DNA from: Bacteroides mediterraneensis
Lineage (GTDB): Bacteria; Bacteroidota; Bacteroidia; Bacteroidales; Bacteroidaceae
Assembly (NCBI RefSeq): GCF_900128455.1
Contig: NZ_LT635783.1
Location: 3,462,546-3,526,545 of the forward strand
Reading direction: 5' to 3'
DNA length: 64,000 nucleotides
Part shown: piece after piece, positions 27,099 to 33,055 of the stretch
Layout of the letters: every line of letters starts with the position of its first letter
Position numbering within the stretch: the first letter of the stretch is position 1
Notes under the pieces: model-generated
Told to the model about the DNA's origin: nothing
What the model saw: only the letters and a program-made list of their open reading frames with translations
Database searches by the model: none
Program-made: the position numbers and the translations under genes

Positions 27099-27332
27099 AT
27101 GAAAAAGATTATCGCATTTTTAAAAATGAGTAACCGTTACAAGCATCTTATCGGTGGTTTGATGGTAGGTCTATTGGGATTTACTCCTTGGACGGCCTTT
27201 TATGCTGCGGCCATTGCAGCTTCCTGTCTGGAACTGAAAGATACTCTTCGGGGAAGTCCTTGGGACTGGATTGATTGGGGGCTCACCGTCGCGGGTGGCA
27301 GTATATCCGTTTTATTTTGGATGATAGTGTAA
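27099..27332 (+). CDS. Small membrane protein between DGR target and TR
   Basis: A 77-residue protein. The ATG at 27099 is preferred over an in-frame TTG at 27090. Basic N-terminus (MKKIIAFLKMSNRYKH), then two or three membrane segments (LIGGLMVGLLGF, AFYAAAIAASCLEL, WGLTVAGGSISVLFWMIV) and a conserved-looking GSPWDWIDWGLT motif. The pattern occurs in small holin-like proteins of Bacteroidetes phages. It stands between target gene and TR, where many DGRs carry avd, but it does not look like an Avd four-helix bundle. A second holin/antiholin or superinfection role is possible; neither is proven. Confidence 0.7.
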   Translation: MKKIIAFLKMSNRYKHLIGGLMVGLLGFTPWTAFYAAAIAASCLELKDTLRGSPWDWIDWGLTVAGGSISVLFWMIV

Positions 27333-27362
27333 TTCGTTTATCTGTTTTGCCTGTTAAATCAG

Positions 27363-27370
27363 TAACTTTG
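27363..27370 (+). promoter_or_regulatory. -7 box of the TR/RT transcript (TAACTTTG)
   Basis: Exact TAnnTTTG match 22 bp upstream of TR. Transcription would start near 27377, only about 15 nt before the template repeat, so TR would lie at the very 5' end of the RNA that also encodes the RT. A TTTG occurs at 27346-27349 but its spacing is short. Confidence 0.6.
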
Positions 27371-27391
27371 CAAGCGGTAGAGTTCCCCAAT

Positions 27392-27504
27392 AGTCCGTGT
27401 GGTCTATCGCGGGTACAACAATGCGAATGCGAATGGCGGTGTGTCGAATGCGAATGCGAATAACGATGCTTCGAATACGAATGCGAATGTCGGCTCGCGT
27501 CTGG
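27392..27504 (+). repeat. DGR template repeat (TR)
   Basis: 113-bp invariant donor copy of VR, 204 bp before the RT gene and outside any accepted gene. It holds eleven AAY codons (by VR frame) arranged as AACAAT, AAT, AAT, then AAT, AAT, AATAAC, then AAT, AAT, AAT. Adenine-specific mutation of AAY can never create a stop codon. The GCGAAT periodicity is due to Ala-Asn repeats and is not a CRISPR or microsatellite. Confidence 0.97.
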
Positions 27505-27530
27505 AAATCTAACAAATCGGCGTACAGCAG

Positions 27531-27546
27531 CGGGGACGTGTCCCCG
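27531..27546 (+). ncRNA. Hairpin in the TR-RT spacer (part of the DGR RNA)
   Basis: CGGGGAC-GT-GTCCCCG, a strong short hairpin 27 nt after TR. The region between TR and the RT start (27505-27707) has no gene. In well-studied DGRs the spacer just 3' of TR folds and primes cDNA synthesis, so this stem is a candidate element of that RNA. Confidence 0.5.
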
Positions 27547-27707
27547 AAGCGGTGCCGAGGGGAGCAAGCCACAGCAACAGCACCAGAAAAGGTGGAAAGC
27601 TGAAAAATCACGCGTCGGGTGGAGTTTGGTAGGCTGTTATCAGTTCGAAGAAGTCAGACCCGGGGAAAGGAAGGCCCTCATCTTCCATGTTTATTAACCA
27701 ATAGCTT

Positions 27708-29009
27708 ATGCGCAGGGAAGGATATATTATCGAGGAAATCATCGAATACTCCAATATGTCGGAGGCATTCGATTCGGTACTTCGCGGAACCGATCGTAAG
27801 AGGTCAAGGCAGGGACGATTCCTGCTTGCCCATAGGGAGAAGATTATCACCGAACTGACGGCTTCCATTGCGGACGGCTCATTCCGGCTGGGCGGCTACC
27901 ATGAGAGGGAAATTGAAGAATACGGTAAAAAACGTATTTTGCAGATCCTGTCCATGAAAGACCGCATCGCTGTGTTTGCCATCATGAATGTGGTGGACCG
28001 CCACCTGCAAAAACGTTATATCCGGACAACTGGTGCAAGCATCAAAAGGCGCGGTACTCATGACCTGATGAACTGCATACGTACCGATTTGCAAAAAAAT
28101 CCGGAAGGCACGCTTTACGCATACAAATTTGACATCCGGAGGTTTTATGACAATGCGCGGCAGGACTTTGTTATGTGGTGCTTCCGGAGGGTGTTCAAGG
28201 ACAAAAGGCTGTTGGTCTTGTTGGAGCGGTTTGTTAAGCTGCTGCCGGAAGGTATCAGTTTCGGACTGCGCAGTTCACAAGGGGCAGGAAATCTGCTTCT
28301 GTCTGTATTTTTAGACCACTATCTGAAGGATAAGTACGGGGTTCGTTATTACTATCGCTATTGCGATGACGGACTGGTACTCGGTAAAACGAAAGCGGAA
28401 TTGTGGAAGATTCGTGATGCTGTTCACGGGCAAATGGGAAAAATAGACTTGGAAATAAAGCCGAATGAACGGGTGTTCCCTGTGGAAGAAGGCATTGATT
28501 TCCTTGGCTATGTTATCCGTCCCGACTATGTAAGATTGCGGAAACGCATCAAACAGAAGTTTGCCCGGAAAATGCACGAGGTAAAATCGAGAAAAAGACG
28601 GCGGGAACTGATTGCCAGTTTCTACGGCATGACGAAGCACGCCGACTGTAATAAGTTGTTTAAAAAATTAACAGGCAAAGAAATGAGAAGTTTTAAAGAC
28701 TTGAATGTCGCTTACAAGCCGGAAGACGGTAAAAAGCGATTCCCCGGAGTGGTGGTAAGCATCCGGGAACTGGTAAACTTACCCATTGTAGTGAAGGACT
28801 TTGAGACCGGTATCAAAACCGAGCAGGGAGAAGACCGCTGTATTGTGGCCATCGAAGTGAACGGCGAGGCAAAGAAGTTCTTCACCAACAGCGAGGAAAT
28901 GAAGAATATTCTCGCACAAGTAAAGGAAATGCCGGATGGTTTCCCGTTTGAAACGACCATCAAGACAGAGACATTCGGCAAAGGTAGAACCAAATACGTG
29001 TTTACATGA
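27708..29009 (+). CDS. DGR reverse transcriptase with C-terminal extension
   Basis: 433 residues. Retron/DGR-type RT core: KFDIRRFYD (Asp142 catalytic), YRYCDDGLVL (Asp220/Asp221, YxDD box) and, between them, GLRSSQGAGN (186-195). The GxxxSQ motif there replaces the QGxxxSP of group II intron RTs and is diagnostic for DGR RTs, linked to error-prone copying at template adenines. The thumb runs to about residue 325. Residues about 328-433 (DLNVAYKPEDGKKRFPGVVVSIRELVNLPIVVKDFETG... to FGKGRTKYVFT) are an extra beta-rich domain not needed for RT. It is translationally coupled (ATGA) to the next gene. Confidence 0.95.
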   Translation: MRREGYIIEEIIEYSNMSEAFDSVLRGTDRKRSRQGRFLLAHREKIITELTASIADGSFRLGGYHEREIEEYGKKRILQILSMKDRIAVFAIMNVVDRHLQKRYIRTTGASIKRRGTHDLMNCIRTDLQKNPEGTLYAYKFDIRRFYDNARQDFVMWCFRRVFKDKRLLVLLERFVKLLPEGISFGLRSSQGAGNLLLSVFLDHYLKDKYGVRYYYRYCDDGLVLGKTKAELWKIRDAVHGQMGKIDLEIKPNERVFPVEEGIDFLGYVIRPDYVRLRKRIKQKFARKMHEVKSRKRRRELIASFYGMTKHADCNKLFKKLTGKEMRSFKDLNVAYKPEDGKKRFPGVVVSIRELVNLPIVVKDFETGIKTEQGEDRCIVAIEVNGEAKKFFTNSEEMKNILAQVKEMPDGFPFETTIKTETFGKGRTKYVFT

Positions 29010-29491
29010 GAAGAGTTGAAGGAAGTTCCGGGGTTTCGCTGATGGAATGCACGAACCCGGTTAAAGACAAATGGCGCATCCGATGGGATGTGCAGGAAAA
29101 AGAGAACGGCTCTGCCTCCTACATGGAAGAGGAGTTCGGGCATAAGCCTACTGATGAGGAAATCCACACATTGGTTATGTCCTGGTATAACAGCCAGACT
29201 GATGCGGCTATCCTATCCGGATTCGCCTATAATGGTGCCCATGTATGGCTTTCTGTGGAGAACCAGTACAACTATAAGGCAGCATACGATTTGGCCGTTC
29301 AGACGGGCGGAGAAACCCTGCCAGTGACGTTTAAGTTTGGTTCGGATGAACAACCGGAATACCATACTTTTACTCAGTTAGAAGAACTGAAAGATTTCTA
29401 TACAAAAGCAGTAGGATTCATTCAGACAGTTCTGGCTGAAGGCTGGGAAAAAAAGGACAAGTTCAATTTGGAATTATATCGGATTGAGTGA
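29006..29491 (+). CDS. DUF4376-like phage protein coupled to the RT
   Basis: A 161-residue protein. The segment AAILSGFAYNGAHVWLSVENQYNYKAAYDLA...LPVTFKFG...TFTQLEELKDFYTKAVGFIQTVLAEGWEKKDKF matches the pattern of DUF4376 domains, found in phage tail-fibre or tail-assembly proteins. Its start overlaps the RT stop (ATGA), so it is made from the same mRNA as the RT. It may be a chaperone for the diversified fibre or an accessory factor replacing Avd; it is not the small basic helical bundle expected of Avd. Function is open. Confidence 0.7.
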   Translation: MRRVEGSSGVSLMECTNPVKDKWRIRWDVQEKENGSASYMEEEFGHKPTDEEIHTLVMSWYNSQTDAAILSGFAYNGAHVWLSVENQYNYKAAYDLAVQTGGETLPVTFKFGSDEQPEYHTFTQLEELKDFYTKAVGFIQTVLAEGWEKKDKFNLELYRIE

Positions 29492-29546
29492 TTGACAATC
29501 CCTTCGGGGGAGGGATAAAAAAAGCCCCCGGCCTGTTAATATAGAC

Positions 29547-29649
29547 GCCAATCATTTATTAACACAAAACGCCACGAGAGTGCGCGACCGGGGGCAATGC
29601 CCTCTGCCGCACTCTCGTGGCGTTTTTACGCATTAAATAAATGATTGGC
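29547..29649. terminator. 103-bp interrupted palindrome, likely bidirectional terminator
   Basis: Arms 29547-29584 and 29608-29649. The outer 14 bp (GCCAATCATTTATT) and inner 19 bp (from AAAACGCC to AGTGCG) pair perfectly and are separated by unmatched 5 and 9 bases. The 23-base centre holds a further GGGC-AAT-GCCC stem. The inner stem is flanked by A and T runs on both sides, so it can terminate in both directions. It separates the DGR operon from the modification module. Confidence 0.8.
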
Positions 29650-29674
29650 ATTGCAAAAGTACAAAAATGATTGG
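29639..29674 (+). promoter_or_regulatory. Direct repeat AAATGATTGG, possible operator
   Basis: AAATGATTGG occurs at 29639-29648 and 29665-29674, 26 bp apart, with an inverted CCAATCAT at 29548-29555. The second copy ends 2 bp before the ATG of the small HTH gene. Repeats in front of an HTH gene are candidates for autoregulation. Confidence 0.35.
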
Positions 29675-29676
29675 AT

Positions 29677-29919
29677 ATGACATTGTTTGAAGCACTTAAA
29701 TTTAACAGAGAACCGCTTGAAATGCTTATAAGTTTGGGCGGCAAGCAGGATGACCTTCGATTCATAGACTTATATACGGAGTATGAGGTCATGAAAAAAC
29801 AAGGTGAAAAGACCACTTATGCAGTGGCGTTTTTGGCAAATAAATATTCGGTAAGCGAACGTAAGGTGTATGATGTTATCAAACGGTTTGGAAAGCACTG
29901 CACGCTCGGTGCAGTGTGA
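29677..29919 (+). CDS. Small HTH protein, possible regulator
   Basis: An 80-residue protein. The start at ATG 29677 is preferred over an upstream in-frame TTG (29671). The C-terminal half has a helix-turn-helix pattern (YAVAFLANKYSVSERKVYDVIKRFG) like the DNA-binding end of Mor/C-type activators or small phage regulators. The N-terminal half is helical (FEALKFNREPLEMLISLGGKQDDLRF). Its stop codon lies at the end of a perfect 8-bp hairpin, and direct repeats precede it. It could control the modification genes that follow; no exact family is recognised. Confidence 0.65.
   Translation: MTLFEALKFNREPLEMLISLGGKQDDLRFIDLYTEYEVMKKQGEKTTYAVAFLANKYSVSERKVYDVIKRFGKHCTLGAV
29896..29916 (+). other. Perfect hairpin at the end of the HTH gene
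   Basis: CACTGCAC-GCTCG-GTGCAGTG, 8-bp stem, ends one base before the TGA stop. No T-run follows, so it is more likely an mRNA-stability element or protein-binding palindrome than a terminator. Confidence 0.5.
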
Positions 29920-29957
29920 TTGATGTGCCGGGGATGCCTTGTGTTGTCCGGTAGAGC

Positions 29958-29965
29958 TACCTTTG
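29958..29965 (+). promoter_or_regulatory. -7 box (TACCTTTG) of the modification operon
   Basis: Exact TAnnTTTG, 21 bp before the ATG at 29986. TTG at 29939-29941 may be the -33 element. It decides the start of the thymidylate-synthase-like gene: in-frame codons further upstream (29920) lie before the promoter. Confidence 0.6.
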
Positions 29966-29985
29966 TACAACCAAAAATAAAGCTC

Positions 29986-30624
29986 ATGAATAAGTATTAC
30001 CAGACATTAGACAAGATACTCCAAACGGGCAAAATCCAGACCAATAGGAAAGGGCGTATCAAGTATCTATTAAACGAAAGGCTCATGCTAACCCCCGCTG
30101 ATTTACTTGACATATTTGAAAGCCACGGGATAGCCAGGAAAAAGCTGAAAGAGGAATTGAAACTGTTTATGCAAGGAGTCCGGGATGTGGAAAAATACAA
30201 AGAGGCAGGGATTACCTGGTGGGATTATTGCGGCCATACCCTTGTAAACAGCTATCCAACTTACTTTGAAAAGCTTCCACCCCTCATAACCAGGATTAAC
30301 CGGGAAAAGCGCAACAGCAAGAATTATGTCCTGTTTCTTGGAGAAACCGGGGTGGAAAGCAACCAGGCACCCTGCCTGAGTCTTGTGCAGTTCCAAATTG
30401 ATGAGGGAGAATTGGTGCTATCTGCATATCAGCGTAGTTCTGATGCGAACCTTGGGCTTCCGGCTGATATTTATCATCTTTATCTGATGGCAAGGCAGGT
30501 GGAGCTTCCCCTGAAGTCCATAACCCTTGACCTTGGAAATGTGCATATATATGAAAATAACATTGACCGGACTCTGGAACTGTTATCCGGAGTTGAAAAC
30601 ATTAAATTTGACTTGAACGTATGA
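29986..30624 (+). CDS. Thymidylate synthase homologue, predicted dCMP (hydroxy)methylase
   Basis: 212 residues, shorter than bacterial ThyA (about 264). Active-site parts are present: nucleophile Cys130 (SNQAPCLSLVQFQ), the nucleotide-binding YQRSSD (148-153), LGLP (156-159) and HIY (187-189). At the position of E. coli ThyA Asn177, within the PFNI motif, this protein has Asp161 (PADI). In the family Asn there selects dUMP and Asp selects dCMP, as in T4-type dCMP hydroxymethylases. It therefore probably makes a modified cytosine nucleotide for phage DNA. The substrate is an inference from one residue. It overlaps the adenine methylase gene (ATGA), so the pair forms a modification operon, AT-richer than the structural genes. 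Confidence 0.75.
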   Translation: MNKYYQTLDKILQTGKIQTNRKGRIKYLLNERLMLTPADLLDIFESHGIARKKLKEELKLFMQGVRDVEKYKEAGITWWDYCGHTLVNSYPTYFEKLPPLITRINREKRNSKNYVLFLGETGVESNQAPCLSLVQFQIDEGELVLSAYQRSSDANLGLPADIYHLYLMARQVELPLKSITLDLGNVHIYENNIDRTLELLSGVENIKFDLNV

Positions 30625-31481
30625 AGAATATGAATTTATCTGCACCACTGCCATTTGTAGGCCAAAAAAGAATGTTTGCTAAAGAGTTTATTAAAGTTTT
30701 GGAACAGTTCCCTGAAGATACCGTGTTTGTGGACTTGTTTGGCGGTTCCGGACTTCTTTCGCATATAGCCAAAAGAAGCAAGCCCGATGCTACTGTTGTC
30801 TACAATGACTTCGACAACTACCGGTTCAGACTGAAAAATATCCCACAGACAAATAAACTGCTTGCCGATATTAGGGAGCTGGTGGGTAATTCGATACCCA
30901 AACATAAACCAATTAAAGGGGAACTTAGAGAACGCATTTTTAAACGTATCGAGGAAGAAGAACTAAATGTTGGGTACGTGGATTTTATAACCTTATCATC
31001 CTCACTTATGTTCTCCATGAAGTATAAATTGTCTGTAGCCGAAATGCGCAAGGAAGTCCTTTATAACAACATTCGCAAGACCGGTTATCCGGAGTCTTCT
31101 GACTACTTAAAAGGGCTTGAAATTGTATCATGCGACTACAAAGCAGTATTCAACCAATATAAGGATGTTCCCGGAGTCGTCTTTTTAATTGATCCGCCTT
31201 ATCTTTCCACTGATGTTGGTACGTACAATATGTATTGGCGCTTGTCTGATTATTTGGATGTTTTAAAGATACTCGAAAAGCATTCCTTCGTTTATTTCAC
31301 ATCCAATAAATCCTCCATACTTGAACTGTGTGAATGGATTGGAGCAAACAAAACCATTGGCAATCCTTTTGAGGGTTGTACAAAAAAGGAATTCAATGCC
31401 CACATGAATTATTCTGCCGAATATACAGACATGATGCTGTATAAGAAACAGGAAAAATTAGTTCATAAAACAGCTGCTTAG
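30621..31481 (+). CDS. D12-class DNA adenine N6-methyltransferase (Dam-like)
   Basis: 286 residues. Motif X PFVGQKR (11-17), SAM-binding motif I DLFGGSG (38-44) and catalytic motif IV DPPYLS (191-196) in the order of Dam/D12 methylases. The target-recognition part between them is present. No restriction enzyme lies beside it, so it is an orphan methylase, probably protecting phage DNA or regulating phage genes. It is translationally coupled to the dCMP-modifying enzyme. Located at the right end of a Mu-like phage, where Mu has its own adenine-modifying mom gene. Confidence 0.88.
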   Translation: MKNMNLSAPLPFVGQKRMFAKEFIKVLEQFPEDTVFVDLFGGSGLLSHIAKRSKPDATVVYNDFDNYRFRLKNIPQTNKLLADIRELVGNSIPKHKPIKGELRERIFKRIEEEELNVGYVDFITLSSSLMFSMKYKLSVAEMRKEVLYNNIRKTGYPESSDYLKGLEIVSCDYKAVFNQYKDVPGVVFLIDPPYLSTDVGTYNMYWRLSDYLDVLKILEKHSFVYFTSNKSSILELCEWIGANKTIGNPFEGCTKKEFNAHMNYSAEYTDMMLYKKQEKLVHKTAA

Positions 31482-31571
31482 CACTGAACAAAGATACAAT
31501 TTTTCAAGTAGAAGGCCAAACTTTTGAGCCTTATTTTAATGCCGTTATAAAGCCATTTTTTATGAAATTAT

Positions 31572-31614
31572 AAAGCCGAAACAGAGGTCATTACAAAACT
31601 TTTGTTTCGGCTTT
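31572..31614 (+). terminator. Terminator at the right end of the phage
   Basis: AAAGCCGAAACA (31572-31583) pairs with TGTTTCGGCTTT (31603-31614), followed by TT. It ends the methylase transcript before the phage end. The 90 bp before it (31482-31571) hold no other recognisable feature. Confidence 0.75.
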
Positions 31615-31640
31615 TTGAGTGTTGCGCGCTTTCCTTTTTT

Positions 31641-31686
31641 GAACGCTTCGTTTTGTCCTTTTCCCTGAAAATCGAACGCTTCGTTT
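31641..31686 (+). repeat. Two 13-bp direct repeats, putative transposase binding sites at phage right end
   Basis: GAACGCTTCGTTT at 31641-31653 and 31674-31686, 33 bp apart start to start (about three helical turns). Two or more spaced transposase sites in the last 100 bp are what a Mu-type attR has. The phage end itself is about 31720-31728. Confidence 0.65.
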
Positions 31687-31727
31687 CGGATTCTGCGGAA
31701 ATTTGGATTTGCGGATTATATAAGACA

Positions 31728-32900
31728 ATCACTATAGCACAAGCTTATCATATCGAACAAAATCTTTTCCAGATAAGCATCAGCAATCCAGGAGAACCCA
31801 TACCTGAAAACAAGCTGAAACATTTATTTGAAAGGTTTTATGAAGGAGAATACCGCAAATTCCACACCATTGGTACAGGAATAGGACTCTCTCTGACTAA
31901 AGACCTTACCCTCCTGCATCACGGACAAATAAAAGTGGAGAATGACAAAGAAAAAGGGAATACGTTTACCGTATTAATACCCATAAATAAAGATGCATAT
32001 AGCAAAGAAGAAATTGACGAAGAAAACGAAAGTCACGAAACGTTAGAATCAAACATGCCACAGGAAACAACAGAGTATTTATCTGCTAATGCTATCCAAA
32101 CATTTCCAGCCCATAGTCCCGATAAAGAAAAACCGTCCTTGCTGTTCGTGGAAGACAATGAAGAACTGCGGAATGTAATGCGACGTATCCTTACAGATTA
32201 TTTTAACCTTACAGAAGCTTCCTGCGGTGAAACAGCTTTGATCCAACTGGAAGACAAAGACATAGATATCATCGTGTCTGATGTCATGATGCCAGGAATG
32301 GATGGATTTGAACTATGTAAAAAAGTAAAAGAAAAATTCGAAACAAAACATATTCCATTCATCCTGTTAACAGCTAAAACTAGCGATATTGACAGAATAG
32401 AAGGATACGAAGCGGGGGCCGACGGATATATATGCAAACCTTTGAATATTCCGGTCTTGCTTGCCAAAATAGACAACCTGCTGAAGAAAAGTGGGTCTCA
32501 AAACGGTAATTCCAAAAAACAACTGGTTTTCGAGGCCAAGCATGTGGATTATACAAGTCTAGATGAAGAATTCCTAAAAAAAGCCGTCGAATGTGTCAAT
32601 GCACACTTGAGTGATATGGATTTCGATACAGTAACATTTGTCAAGGAAATGCAAATGTCCAGAAGTACATTAAACGAGAAACTGAAGCAACTGACCGATA
32701 TGACACCACTGGCATTCATATCAAGCATACGCCTGCAGGCTGCATTTCGCCTATTGGAAGAAAAGAAAAAAATACGAGTTTCCGAACTGGCCTATGCTGT
32801 AGGCTTCAATGACCCCAAATACTTTAGCCAATGCTTCAAGAAAAAATTTGGTTTTCTACCTAAAGAATATACCATAAACAAGGAAAACAACAACGAATAA
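31728..32900 (+). pseudogene. 3' part of a hybrid two-component system regulator cut by the prophage
   Basis: The frame is open from 31602 (TTG) but host homology starts at TITIAQAYHIEQNLF, about 31725. What remains: the end of the histidine kinase ATPase domain (SISNPGEPIP...HTIGTGIGLSLTKDL), a receiver domain (LLFVEDNEELRNVM..., phospho-acceptor in DIIVSDVMMPGMDG) and an AraC-type HTH (FVKEMQMSRSTLNEKLKQLT...VSELAYAVGFNDPKYFSQCFKKKFG). The periplasmic sensor and kinase core must lie left of the prophage, outside the window. Such regulators switch on adjacent SusC/SusD loci in response to a glycan. The first in-frame ATG in the remnant is at 32056. The fragment is presumably non-functional or a free receiver-HTH. 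Confidence 0.9.
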
Positions 32901-32933
32901 AGAATCAGCCTCACCGGAAATGGATGAAAAAAC

Positions 32934-32982
32934 AGCAGAAAAGGATGAAATTTTAGTTTTTATCCTTTTCTGCTATTTTTTC
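32934..32982 (+). terminator. Terminator after the hybrid regulator gene
   Basis: 13-bp perfect stem AGCAGAAAAGGAT / ATCCTTTTCTGCT (32934-32946, 32962-32974) followed by ATTTTTTC. Confidence 0.85.
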
Positions 32983-33006
32983 ATCACCCCATCGTCTTCA
33001 TAAAAC

Positions 33007-33014
33007 TAATTTTG
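33007..33014 (+). promoter_or_regulatory. -7 box (TAATTTTG) upstream of susC-like gene
   Basis: Exact TAnnTTTG match 42 bp before the susC ATG. No TTTG -33 box, as expected for an activator-dependent promoter controlled by the neighbouring hybrid regulator. Confidence 0.55.
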
Positions 33015-33055
33015 AGCTTGCTCAATCAAAGAAAGCAAACTTAAACATTAATATT

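Larger units (their letters stand above)
1..31727. mobile_element. Mu-related transposable prophage, right-hand part (left end outside window)
   Basis: A continuous run of phage genes: Mu-type packaging/head proteins, prohead protease, capsid, lysis genes, tail genes, a DGR and a DNA-modification module. It stops abruptly inside a host hybrid two-component gene, whose reading frame resumes at about 31728. The last 90 bp carry two 13-bp direct repeats of the kind a Mu-type transposase binds at phage ends. Structural genes are visibly GC-richer than the host genes to the right. Transposase, MuB and repressor genes would lie left of position 1. Tail genes are siphovirus-like (Dit/Tal, no sheath). 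Overall resemblance is to Hankyphage-type Bacteroides phages; this is recognised from layout and the DGR, not from a database search. Confidence 0.92.

Noticed and set aside
27392..27504. GCGAAT periodic repeat resembling a microsatellite or CRISPR-like array
   Set aside because: It aligns base for base with VR and is the DGR template; the periodicity comes from Ala-Asn codons.
28129..28314. Small frames inside the RT gene and other host genes
   Set aside because: They lie entirely within confidently identified genes and show no independent start signals.
29654..29661. TACTTTTG -7 box on the - strand
   Set aside because: It would transcribe leftward into the palindrome and antisense to the DGR operon, has no -33 element and no gene to serve.
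31602..31727. TTG start giving the chimeric 432-residue protein as a normal gene
   Set aside because: The first 40 or so residues come from the non-coding phage end; kept only as a chimeric reading frame on a disrupted gene.
26970..31727. Mu-type invertible G segment with gin recombinase at the right end
   Set aside because: No invertase gene or inverted fibre copies are present; fibre variation is supplied by the DGR instead.
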